A DNA stretch of 38,895 nucleotides from Mycobacterium parascrofulaceum ATCC BAA-614. GTDB taxonomy: Bacteria > Actinomycetota > Actinomycetes > Mycobacteriales > Mycobacteriaceae. The stretch lies in NCBI RefSeq assembly GCF_000164135.1, contig NZ_GG770555.1, forward strand, positions 63,383 to 102,277. Reading direction: 5' to 3'. This document shows, one piece after another, positions 6,990-14,793 of the stretch (position 1 is its first letter; each line of letters opens with the position of its first letter). The notes beneath the pieces are model-generated. The model saw only the letters and a list, made by a program, of their open reading frames with translations, did not search any database and was not told the DNA's origin. The position numbers were made by a program, and so were the translations under genes.

Positions 6990-9900
6990 ATGAACCAGTC
7001 GTCGTCGTTCGTGCACCTGCATAACCACACCGAGTACTCGATGCTGGACGGGGCCGCGAAGATCACGCCGATGCTGGCCGAGGTGGAGCGGCTGGGGATG
7101 CCCGCTGTCGGGATGACCGACCACGGAAACATGTTCGGCGCCAGCGAGTTCTACAACGCGGCGACCAAGGCCGGGATCAAGCCGATCATCGGCGTCGAGG
7201 CGTACATCGCGCCCGGTTCGCGCTTCGACACCCGCCGCATCCAATGGGGTGACCCCGGCCAGAAGTCGGACGACGTCTCGGGCAGCGGCTCCTACACCCA
7301 CCTGACGATGGTGGCCGAGAACGCGACCGGGCTGCGCAACCTGTTCAAGCTGTCCTCGCTGGCCTCGTTCGAGGGCCAGCTGGGCAAGTGGTCGCGGATG
7401 GACGCCGAGCTGATCGCCGAGCACGCCGAGGGCATCATCGCCACCACCGGGTGCCCGTCGGGTGAGGTGCAGACCCGGTTGCGGTTGGGGCACGACCGCG
7501 AGGCGCTGGAGTCGGCCGCCAAGTGGCGCGAGATCTTCGGCGCCGACAACTACTTCCTCGAGCTGATGGACCACGGGCTGTCCATCGAGCAGCGGGTCCG
7601 CGAGGGCCTGCTAGAAATCGGCCGCAAGCTCGGCATCCCGCCGCTGGCGACCAACGACTGCCACTACGTCACGCGCGACGCCGCCCACAACCACGAGGCG
7701 CTGCTGTGCGTGCAGACCGGCAAGACGCTTTCGGACCCCAACCGGTTCAAGTTCGACGGCGACGGCTACTACCTGAAGTCGGCGGCCGAGATGCGCCGGC
7801 TCTGGGACGACCAGATTCCCGGCGCGTGCGACTCGACCCTGTTGATCGCCGAGCGGGTGCAGCCCTACGACGACGTGTGGGCGCAGCGCGACCGGATGCC
7901 GATCTTCCCGGTGCCCGAGGGGCATGACCAGGCGTCCTGGCTGCACCACGAGGTGATGGCGGGACTGCGGCGGCGTTTCCCGTCCGGCGTCGGCCAGGAC
8001 TACATCGACCGGGCCGAGTACGAGATCAAGGTCATCTGCGACAAGGGCTTCCCGTCCTACTTCCTGATCGTCGCCGACCTGATCAACTACGCGCGCTCGG
8101 TCGACATCCGGGTGGGGCCCGGCCGCGGTTCGGCGGCCGGGTCGCTGGTGGCCTACGCGCTGGGCATCACCAACATCGACCCCATTCCGCACGGCCTGCT
8201 GTTCGAGCGGTTCCTCAACCCGGAACGCCCGTCGGCGCCCGACATCGACATCGACTTCGACGACCGGCGGCGCGGCGAGATGGTGCGCTACGCCGCCGAC
8301 AAGTGGGGCCAGGACCGGGTGGCCCAGGTCATCACCTTCGGCACCATCAAAACCAAAGCGGCGCTGAAGGATTCGGCGCGAATCCACTACGGGCAGCCCG
8401 GCTTCGCCATCGCCGACCGGATCACCAAGGCGTTGCCGCCGCCGATCATGGCCAAGGACATCCCGCTGTCGGGCATCACCGACCCGGAGCACGAGCGGTA
8501 CAAGGAGGCCGCCGAGGTGCGCGGCCTGATCGAGACCGACCCCGATGTCCGCACCATCTATCAGACCGCGCGCGGGCTGGAGGGTCTGATCCGCAACGCC
8601 GGCGTGCACGCCTGCGCCGTGATCATGAGCAGCGAGCCGCTGACCGAGGCCATCCCGCTGTGGAAGCGGCCGCAGGACGGCGCCATCATCACCGGCTGGG
8701 ACTATCCGTCGTGCGAGGCCATCGGCCTGCTGAAGATGGACTTCCTGGGCCTGCGCAACCTGACGATCATCGGCGACGCCCTGGAGAACATCAAGGCGAA
8801 CCGGGGGGTCGACCTCGACCTGGAATCGGTGCCGCTGGACGACGAGCCCACCTACGAGTTGCTGGGCCGCGGCGACACCCTGGGGGTGTTCCAGCTCGAC
8901 GGCGGGCCGATGCGCGACCTGCTGCGCCGCATGCAGCCCACCGAGTTCAACGACATCGTCGCCGTGCTGGCGCTGTACCGCCCCGGCCCGATGGGCATGA
9001 ACGCCCACAACGACTACGCCGACCGCAAGAACAACCGGCAGGCGATCAAGCCGATCCACCCCGAGCTCGAGGAGCCGCTGCGCGAGATCCTCTCGGAGAC
9101 TTACGGTCTGATCGTCTACCAAGAGCAGATCATGTTCATCGCCCAGAAGGTCGCCTCCTACACGATGGGCAAGGCCGACGCGCTGCGCAAGGCCATGGGC
9201 AAGAAGAAGCTCGAGGTGCTCGAGGCGGAGTACAAGGGCTTCCAGGAGGGCATGACCGCCAACGGCTTCTCCGAAAAGGCGGTGAAGGCGTTGTGGGACA
9301 CCATCCTTCCCTTCGCCGGGTATGCGTTCAACAAGTCGCACGCCGCCGGCTACGGCCTGGTGTCCTACTGGACCGCCTACCTCAAGGCCAACTATCCGGC
9401 CGAATACATGGCCGGCCTGTTGACCTCGGTGGGCGACGACAAGGACAAGGCCGCGGTCTACCTGGCCGACTGCCGCAAGCTCGGCATCACCGTCCTGCCG
9501 CCGGACGTCAACGAGTCCCTGGTGAACTTCGCCTCGGTGGGCCAGGACATCCGGTTCGGGCTGGGCGCGGTGCGCAACGTCGGCGCCAACGTGGTCGGCT
9601 CGCTGATCAAGACCCGCAACGAGAAGGGCAAGTTCACCGACTTCTCGGACTACCTCAACAAGATCGACATCTCGGCGTGCAACAAGAAGGTCACCGAGTC
9701 GCTGATCAAGGCGGGCGCGTTCGATTCGCTGAGCCATGCCCGCAAGGGCCTGTTCCTGGTGCACACCGACGCCGTCGATTCGGTGCTGGGCACCAAGAAG
9801 GCCGAGGCGATAGGGCAGTTCGACCTGTTCGGCGGCTCCGATGGCGAGGCCGGCTGCACCGACTCCGTCTTCACCATCAAGGTCCCCGAGGACGAGTGGG

Positions 9901-10535
9901 AAGACAAGCACAAGCTGGCCCTTGAGCGCGAGATGCTCGGCCTGTACGTGTCGGGGCACCCGCTCAACGGCGTGGCGCACCTGCTGGCCGCGCAGACCGA
10001 CACCCAGATCCCAGCCATTCTCGACGGCGACGTCCCCAACGAGAGCCAGGTGCGGGTCGGCGGCATCCTGGCGTCGGTCAACCGGCGCGTCAACAAAAAC
10101 GGAATGCCGTGGGCCTCCGCACAACTGGAGGACCTCACCGGCGGCATCGAGGTGATGTTCTTCCCCCACGCCTATTCCACCTACGGCGCCGACATCGCCG
10201 ACGACACGGTGGTGCTGATCAACGCCAAGGTGGCCATCCGCGACGACCGCATCAGCCTGATCGCCAATGAGCTTGTGGTGCCGGACTTTTCCAACGCCCA
10301 GCCGAACCGGCCGATCGCGGTCAGCCTGCCCACCCGGCAGTGCACCATCGACAAGGTCAGCGCGCTCAAGCAGGTGCTGGCCCGGCACCCCGGCACCTCC
10401 CAGGTGCACCTGCGGCTCATCAGCGGGGACCGGATCACCACCCTGGAGCTGGACGCCTCGCTGCGGGTGACGCCCTCGCCGGCGCTGATGGGCGACCTCA
10501 AGGAGCTGCTCGGCCCCGGCTGCCTGGGCAGCTAG
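6990..10535 (+). CDS. dnaE1: DNA polymerase III alpha subunit, replicative
   Basis: Replicative C-family polymerase of 1181 residues. The N-terminal PHP domain (1-~280) keeps its metal ligands: [10 protein letters not shown] with His11 and His13, Asp20, TDHGNM, and NDCHY with Asp223. The positions equivalent to Asp20 and Asp223 in M. tuberculosis (D23, D226) are required for PHP 3'-5' proofreading, so the domain should be active. The polymerase Asp residues are in PDIDIDFDD (Asp418/Asp420/Asp422 region) and [11 protein letters not shown] (Asp584). A helix-hairpin-helix region follows. A clamp-binding pentapeptide, QFDLF, is at 943-947, then an OB fold (~1010-1090, [13 protein letters not shown]) and a C-terminal tau-binding region. 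ATG 6990 matches the family. The gene is monocistronic, followed by a tandem hairpin repeat. Confidence 0.97.
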   Translation: MNQSSSFVHLHNHTEYSMLDGAAKITPMLAEVERLGMPAVGMTDHGNMFGASEFYNAATKAGIKPIIGVEAYIAPGSRFDTRRIQWGDPGQKSDDVSGSGSYTHLTMVAENATGLRNLFKLSSLASFEGQLGKWSRMDAELIAEHAEGIIATTGCPSGEVQTRLRLGHDREALESAAKWREIFGADNYFLELMDHGLSIEQRVREGLLEIGRKLGIPPLATNDCHYVTRDAAHNHEALLCVQTGKTLSDPNRFKFDGDGYYLKSAAEMRRLWDDQIPGACDSTLLIAERVQPYDDVWAQRDRMPIFPVPEGHDQASWLHHEVMAGLRRRFPSGVGQDYIDRAEYEIKVICDKGFPSYFLIVADLINYARSVDIRVGPGRGSAAGSLVAYALGITNIDPIPHGLLFERFLNPERPSAPDIDIDFDDRRRGEMVRYAADKWGQDRVAQVITFGTIKTKAALKDSARIHYGQPGFAIADRITKALPPPIMAKDIPLSGITDPEHERYKEAAEVRGLIETDPDVRTIYQTARGLEGLIRNAGVHACAVIMSSEPLTEAIPLWKRPQDGAIITGWDYPSCEAIGLLKMDFLGLRNLTIIGDALENIKANRGVDLDLESVPLDDEPTYELLGRGDTLGVFQLDGGPMRDLLRRMQPTEFNDIVAVLALYRPGPMGMNAHNDYADRKNNRQAIKPIHPELEEPLREILSETYGLIVYQEQIMFIAQKVASYTMGKADALRKAMGKKKLEVLEAEYKGFQEGMTANGFSEKAVKALWDTILPFAGYAFNKSHAAGYGLVSYWTAYLKANYPAEYMAGLLTSVGDDKDKAAVYLADCRKLGITVLPPDVNESLVNFASVGQDIRFGLGAVRNVGANVVGSLIKTRNEKGKFTDFSDYLNKIDISACNKKVTESLIKAGAFDSLSHARKGLFLVHTDAVDSVLGTKKAEAIGQFDLFGGSDGEAGCTDSVFTIKVPEDEWEDKHKLALEREMLGLYVSGHPLNGVAHLLAAQTDTQIPAILDGDVPNESQVRVGGILASVNRRVNKNGMPWASAQLEDLTGGIEVMFFPHAYSTYGADIADDTVVLINAKVAIRDDRISLIANELVVPDFSNAQPNRPIAVSLPTRQCTIDKVSALKQVLARHPGTSQVHLRLISGDRITTLELDASLRVTPSPALMGDLKELLGPGCLGS

Positions 10536-10550
10536 TTCGCTGGAAGCCCG

Positions 10551-10603
10551 GTGCGCGGCCAACCGCACACTCGAGGCGGAGTGCGCGGCCAGCCGCACCC
10601 TCG
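10551..10603. repeat. Two tandem palindromic repeats after dnaE1, 30-bp period
   Basis: The unit gtgcgcggccaaccgcac at 10551-10568 recurs as gtgcgcggccagccgcac at 10581-10598, exactly 30 bp later. Both are followed by a ctcg tail (10570-10573 and 10600-10603). Each unit folds on itself (gtgcg/cgcac arms). It lies between the dnaE1 stop (10535) and the convergent hydrolase stop (10612), where a bidirectional terminator would be expected. The period and hairpin layout match those at 6414-6467 although the sequence differs. Confidence 0.7.
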
Positions 10604-10611
10604 CGGGGCGG

Positions 10612-11541
10612 CTAGGCGGACAGGCCCAGCGCCGCCTCATGGTCGTGGGTGGGAACGATCGTCACAACGTGCCGCGCCAGGTGCAGTCGCGGCAACGTCT
10701 TGAAGGCTTCGCCGCGGTCCTCGTCCACGAGAACCCCTGGATAGCTTGATTTTTGGCGTACCTTCTCGATCTGCAACCGGTGCCAGGCCGCGTCGCCCGC
10801 GATCAGGACCCACCCGTCCCCGGTGTGGGCGAGGACCCCGACGCTGCCCGGGGTGTGTCCGGCGAGGTCGACCAGCAGCACCGAGCCGTCGCCGAACACG
10901 TCGTGGCTGCGGGTGAAGGTGAGCACGGACGGGCCGTCCAGCTCGTAGTCCACCACGGGCCGGTCGCGCAGCGAATCGCGGACGCCGCCGACCGGAGCGA
11001 CGGGACCGGAACCGATCCAGTCCCGCTCGGTGCGGTGCAGGTGCACGGGCAGGCCCGGCAGGTCCAGCAGGCCGGACACATGGTCCCAGTGCGCGTGCGT
11101 CGGCAGGGCGAAGTCCAGCGCCGGCGGCTCCGGCAGCTGGTGCAGGGCCGTGATCGTGGGCACGGTGTCGGCGGGCGGGCGGACCGCGACGCGCAGCACC
11201 GCGGGGAGCTGGGCGATCGCGCGGCGCTCGACGTCACGGCACACCGCCGGGTCGACGATGAACGTCGCCTCCGGATGGCGGACGACGAATGAGGTCATCG
11301 CGTTGTCGACACGGGCCGGCGTGAACGTGCCCTCGACGATCGCCGCGGTCGGCACCGAGCGCGGCACCTGGGGCAGCGCGGTCACCGTCACGGTGCGCCG
11401 GGGCGTCGGCAATCCCGCGTCGGCGACGCTGCGCAGGAACCGTTGATCGGGCCGCTTCGGGCGTGCCGCGCCCCAGAGCAATCCCGTTGCCGCCGAGCAG
11501 CATTGGCGTAGCGTGGGGGAGCGGACCGGGTCGGGTCTCAT
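10612..11541 (-). CDS. Metallo-beta-lactamase-fold hydrolase
   Basis: MBL-fold protein of 309 residues with a full metal-binding set: H149-A-H151-W-D153-H154 (HxHxDH), His229 (AGHTPGS), Asp250 (IAGDAAW) and His299 (PTHDH). It belongs to the lactonase/glyoxalase II-like branch. Substrates range from acyl-homoserine lactones to thioesters, and the sequence does not decide between them. A ~60-residue N-terminal stretch (LRQCCSAATGLLWGA) is weakly hydrophobic and might be a membrane or signal segment. ATG 11541 overlaps the stop of the upstream F420-type oxidoreductase by 4 nt (ATGA), so the two are translationally coupled. Confidence 0.85.
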   Translation of the reverse strand: MRPDPVRSPTLRQCCSAATGLLWGAARPKRPDQRFLRSVADAGLPTPRRTVTVTALPQVPRSVPTAAIVEGTFTPARVDNAMTSFVVRHPEATFIVDPAVCRDVERRAIAQLPAVLRVAVRPPADTVPTITALHQLPEPPALDFALPTHAHWDHVSGLLDLPGLPVHLHRTERDWIGSGPVAPVGGVRDSLRDRPVVDYELDGPSVLTFTRSHDVFGDGSVLLVDLAGHTPGSVGVLAHTGDGWVLIAGDAAWHRLQIEKVRQKSSYPGVLVDEDRGEAFKTLPRLHLARHVVTIVPTHDHEAALGLSA

Positions 11542-11984
11542 GGCATCTCCACCCGGACGATGACGCTGTCGGGCCATACGCCGCGATCGCGGGCGCGGGC
11601 CAGCTTCTCGCGCACGCACAGGTCTTGGTGAACGTTGGTGACACCCGGGACCTTGATCAGCGGCACGATGTTCCACTGCCAGCCATAGCGGTCGCGCAGG
11701 ACGCGGTTGGCCCGCTCGGCCTCGGCGCCGGAAAGGACCGTCGCGCGGCCGGCCACCGCCGAAGCGCCCGGACGCACCCGCCCGCGATGGTCGCACGCCG
11801 TGAGCTCGACGCCGGGGTGCGAGGTCAGCCGCCTGGTCTTCGGCCCCACCTTGGTGCGGAACACCAGCGCGTCGCCGTCCAGCCCGAACCAGATCGGGGT
11901 GTCGACGGGGGTGCCGTCGCGGCGGAACGATCGGAGCAGGGCGTAGCGCGCCGCGCGCAGCCCGTCGAGTGAATGTGTGTGCAT
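11538..11984 (-). CDS. PPOX-class F420-dependent oxidoreductase
   Basis: Split-barrel flavin/deazaflavin enzyme of 148 residues. It starts HSLDGLRAARYALLRSFRRDGTPVDTPIWFG, the usual first strands with the cofactor-phosphate-binding Arg/Lys segment. FRTKVGPKTRRLTSHPGVEL follows, typical of PPOX-class F420-dependent proteins. The C-terminal part has RYGWQWNI. The physiological substrate is unknown. ATG 11984 was preferred to the TTG at 11996 that would extend it by four residues. It is the first gene of a coupled pair with the MBL hydrolase and is divergent from the MerR gene, separated by about 54 bp that carry a perfect inverted repeat. Confidence 0.82.
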   Translation of the reverse strand: MHTHSLDGLRAARYALLRSFRRDGTPVDTPIWFGLDGDALVFRTKVGPKTRRLTSHPGVELTACDHRGRVRPGASAVAGRATVLSGAEAERANRVLRDRYGWQWNIVPLIKVPGVTNVHQDLCVREKLARARDRGVWPDSVIVRVEMP

Positions 11985-11997
11985 CGCCCCAGTCAAC

Positions 11998-12019
11998 GAC
12001 TTAGAGTTAGCTCTAAGTC
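11998..12019. promoter_or_regulatory. Candidate MerR operator, perfect 9+9 bp inverted repeat
   Basis: gacttagag and ctctaagtc form a perfect inverted repeat around a 4-bp spacer (ttag) between the divergent F420-oxidoreductase and MerR genes. Size, perfect symmetry and an AT-rich centre fit MerR-family operators, which sit in promoters with long spacers. AGTCAA also flanks the element on both sides (11991-11996 and 12016-12021); on the minus strand it reads TTGACT, a -35-like hexamer. The site could control both directions. Confidence 0.65.
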
Positions 12020-12038
12020 AAGCGCCGAAGGAGGCCCG

Positions 12039-12419
12039 ATGCTGACGATCGGCGAGGTGGCGCGCCAGGCCGGGGTCGCGGCGACCACATTGCGGTACTA
12101 CGAACAGATCGGCCTGGTGCCGGCGCCGGGACGGCGGGGCGGTCAGCGCCGCTACGACGAGTCGGTGCTGGCCCGGCTCGAGGTGATCCGGCTGTGCAAG
12201 TCGGCCGGCTTCGCGCTGGAGGAGATCCAGCTGCTGTTCGCCGACGACGCCCCCGGCCGTCCGGCCAGCCGTGCGCTGGCCGAGGCCAAGCTCGCCGAGA
12301 TCGATGCGCAGCTGGAGTCGCTGGCCCAAGCGCGCGCCGTGATCGAGTGGGGCATGCGCTGTACGTGTCCGTCGATCGACTCGTGCACGTGCGGAATTCA
12401 TACCGCGGTGCCCGCCTGA
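12039..12419 (+). CDS. MerR-family regulator with C-terminal Cys cluster
   Basis: Transcription regulator of 126 residues. The MerR winged helix-turn-helix is clear: MLTIGEVARQAGVAATTLRYYEQIGLVPAP, then RYDESVLARLEVIRLCKSAGFALEEI. A dimerisation helix (~75-105) follows. The effector end carries Cys108, Cys110, Cys116 and Cys118 (RCTCPSIDSCTCG), a CxC-x5-CxC pattern that could bind a metal or a cluster or sense thiol oxidation. It differs from SoxR, which has Cx2CxCx5C. ATG 12039 has the ribosome binding site gaaggagg. It lies next to the inverted repeat at 11998-12019 and 13 nt before a VOC gene, so it probably controls itself, the VOC protein and the divergent pair. Confidence 0.85.
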   Translation: MLTIGEVARQAGVAATTLRYYEQIGLVPAPGRRGGQRRYDESVLARLEVIRLCKSAGFALEEIQLLFADDAPGRPASRALAEAKLAEIDAQLESLAQARAVIEWGMRCTCPSIDSCTCGIHTAVPA

Positions 12420-12432
12420 GCAAAGGAGATTC

Positions 12433-12906
12433 ATGACCAAACCGATTGCCGTGCAGAACTTTTCGCACATCTGCATCGGGGTCTCCGACATCGAGGCGTC
12501 GCGCGAGTTCTACACCGCGGTGCTGGGCATGGACGTCGTGTTCGACGTCCAGCTGGAGGGGGCCGGGCTCGATGCGGTGACCGGCGGGGCCGCGCAGCGC
12601 GGCCGAATGGTCGGCGGTCTGATCGGGGCCGCCATGGTCGAGCTGCTGTCGTTGGGAGCCGTCCCCGAGTGCCCCCGCGGGCCCCACCTGGGCTACACCA
12701 ACGTCTCGTTCCGGGTCGACGACCTCGACGCCGCCTACGACGCCGTCCGCCGCGGGCATCCCGGCGTGCGGGCTGAGCCGCCCGTCGACATCGGCGGGGT
12801 GCGGATGTTCTTCATCTACGATCCCGACGGCACCCCCATCGAGCTGCTGGAGCTGCCCGCCGGCATATCGAGCACGTTGCAGCTCTGGCGCCCGGATCCG
12901 GCGTGA
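12433..12906 (+). CDS. VOC-superfamily (glyoxalase-like) protein
   Basis: Protein of 157 residues with two beta-alpha-beta-beta-beta modules of the vicinal-oxygen-chelate fold: FSHICIGVSDIEASREFYTAVLGMD at the N-terminus and TNVSFRVDDLDAAYDAV, then FIYDPDGTPIELLEL. Likely metal ligands are His12, Glu70 (MVELL) and Glu137. The third usual His seems to be Asn90 in TNVSF, with His85 nearby. Methylmalonyl-CoA epimerase, glyoxalase, dioxygenase or resistance functions are all possible in this superfamily. ATG 12433 has the ribosome binding site aaaggag. It is very likely cotranscribed with the MerR gene. Confidence 0.82.
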   Translation: MTKPIAVQNFSHICIGVSDIEASREFYTAVLGMDVVFDVQLEGAGLDAVTGGAAQRGRMVGGLIGAAMVELLSLGAVPECPRGPHLGYTNVSFRVDDLDAAYDAVRRGHPGVRAEPPVDIGGVRMFFIYDPDGTPIELLELPAGISSTLQLWRPDPA

Positions 12907-12966
12907 TCGGTTCCGTGCCGGTAACCGCGGACGTACGCTCACGAAGGCAGAGCCGAGAGGACACAT

Positions 12967-14793
12967 ATGACGACAGCCGAGCGCCCGGTCACCCTCTGCG
13001 AGGCGTTCCAGCGCACCGCGTCGACCGATCCGGGCGCCGTCGCGCTCCGCAGCCCCGGCGACACCCAGACGATGACGTGGAGCGAGCTCGCGGCGCAGGT
13101 GCGCAGAGTCACCGCGGGCCTGGCCGGCCTGGGGGTCGGGCGGGGCGACACGGTGTCGCTGATGATGGCCAACCGCGTCGAGTTCTACCCCTTCGAGATC
13201 GGCGCCCAACACCTCGGCGCCACTTCGTTTTCGGTGTACAACACGCTGCCCGCCGAGCAGCTGACCTACTTGTTCGCCAACGCGGACACCCGGGTGGTGA
13301 TCTGCGAGGAGCAGTACGTGGAGCGCATCCGCGCCAGCGGCGCACCCATCGAGCACATCGTCTGCATCGACGGTTCGCCGCCCGGCACCCTCTCGGTGGA
13401 CGACGTGTACGCCGCCGCGAGTGACGATTTCGACTTCGAGGCGACGTGGCGCGCGGTGCGGCCCGACGACGTCGTCACCCTGATCTACACCTCCGGAACC
13501 ACCGGAAACCCCAAGGGCGTCGAGATGACCCACGCCCACCTGCTGTTCGAGGCGTACGCCCTCGACGCCGTGCTCCCGTCGCGGTTCGGTGACCGGGTCA
13601 CCTCCTATCTGCCGACGGCGCACATCGCCGACCGGGTGATGGGCCTCTACGGCCTGGAGGTGTTCGGCGCCCAGGTCACGGTGGTCTCCGATATCCGCAC
13701 CATCGCCGCCGCGCTTCCCGACGTGCGGCCCACGGTCTGGGGCGGGGTGCCGCGCGTGTGGGAAAAGCTCAGGGCGGGAATAGAATTCGCCGTCGCCAAC
13801 GAACCGGACGACGTCAAGCGCCAGGCGTTGCAGTGGGCGATGTCGGTGGCCGGCAGGCGTGCCGCCGCCCTGCTGGCCGGCGAGCCGATGCCGGACGAGC
13901 TGGCCGCCGAATGGGCCCAGGCCGACGAGCTGGTGCTGTCGAAGCTGCGCGAGCGGCTCGGCTTCGGCGAACTGCGCTGGGCGGTCTCCGGGGCGGCCCC
14001 CATCCCGAAGGAGACGCTGGCCTTCTTCCTCGGCATCGGCGTGCCGATCGCCGAGGTCTGGGGGATGTCGGAGCTGAGCTGCGTCGCCGCCGTCAGCCAT
14101 CCCCGCGACGCGCGCCTGGGCACCGTCGGCAAGCTGCTGCCGGGGCTCGAGGGCAAGGTCGCCGACGACGGCGAGTACCTGGTGCGCGGACCGCTGGTGA
14201 TGAAGGGCTACCGCAAGGAGCCCGCCAAGACCGCCGACGCCATCGACGCCGACGGCTGGCTGCACACCGGCGACATCATCGAGGTCGACGACGAGGGCTA
14301 CCTGAGAATCATCGACCGCAAGAAGGAACTGATCATCAACGCGGCCGGAAAGAACATGTCGCCGGCCAACATCGAGAACACCGTCCTGGCCGCATGCCCG
14401 ATGGTCGGCGTGATGATCACGATCGGTGACGGGCGGCCGTACAACGCCGCGCTGATGGTCTTCGACGCCGAATCCGTCGGTCCCTACGCGGCGCGGCACG
14501 GCCTGGACGACCCGTCGCCCGCGGCGCTGGCGTCCCATCCGGAGGTGATCGCCCGAATCGCCGCGGGGGTGGCCCACGGCAACGCCAAACTGTCCCGGGT
14601 GGAACAGATCAAGCGCTTCCGGATACTGCCGTCGCTCTGGGAGCCCGGGGGCGACGAGATCACGCTGACCATGAAACTCAAGCGCAAGCCGATCATGACG
14701 AAGTACGCGCGCGAGATCGAGGAACTCTACGCGCCCGACTTGCACCCGGAGGTGCACGAGCCCGCGACGGCCGCGACGGTGCAGCCGGCATGA
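12967..14793 (+). CDS. fadD11: Long-chain fatty-acid-CoA ligase, FadD11-like, intact
   Basis: ANL-superfamily acyl-CoA synthetase of 608 residues that would activate a long-chain fatty acid with ATP and CoA. Core motifs are in order: the P-loop LIYTSGTTGNPKG (~172-184), YLPTAHIADR, the acyl/adenine segment VWGMSELSC, GWLHTGDIIEVDDEGYLRIIDRKKELI (~432-457) and NAAGKNMSPANIE. The C-terminal subdomain ends with KLKRKPIMTKYAREIEELY. M. tuberculosis H37Rv carries this gene split into fadD11.1 and fadD11; here it is one frame. ATG 12967 follows gaggacac. Its stop overlaps plsB1 by 4 nt, pointing to supply of acyl-CoA to the acyltransferase. Confidence 0.88.
   Translation: MTTAERPVTLCEAFQRTASTDPGAVALRSPGDTQTMTWSELAAQVRRVTAGLAGLGVGRGDTVSLMMANRVEFYPFEIGAQHLGATSFSVYNTLPAEQLTYLFANADTRVVICEEQYVERIRASGAPIEHIVCIDGSPPGTLSVDDVYAAASDDFDFEATWRAVRPDDVVTLIYTSGTTGNPKGVEMTHAHLLFEAYALDAVLPSRFGDRVTSYLPTAHIADRVMGLYGLEVFGAQVTVVSDIRTIAAALPDVRPTVWGGVPRVWEKLRAGIEFAVANEPDDVKRQALQWAMSVAGRRAAALLAGEPMPDELAAEWAQADELVLSKLRERLGFGELRWAVSGAAPIPKETLAFFLGIGVPIAEVWGMSELSCVAAVSHPRDARLGTVGKLLPGLEGKVADDGEYLVRGPLVMKGYRKEPAKTADAIDADGWLHTGDIIEVDDEGYLRIIDRKKELIINAAGKNMSPANIENTVLAACPMVGVMITIGDGRPYNAALMVFDAESVGPYAARHGLDDPSPAALASHPEVIARIAAGVAHGNAKLSRVEQIKRFRILPSLWEPGGDEITLTMKLKRKPIMTKYAREIEELYAPDLHPEVHEPATAATVQPA

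Noticed and set aside
7611..10640. A 1009-codon open frame on the minus strand opposite dnaE1
   Set aside because: It mirrors the third-position GC bias of dnaE1, has Val/Gly/Arg/His-rich composition and no domain; it is a shadow.
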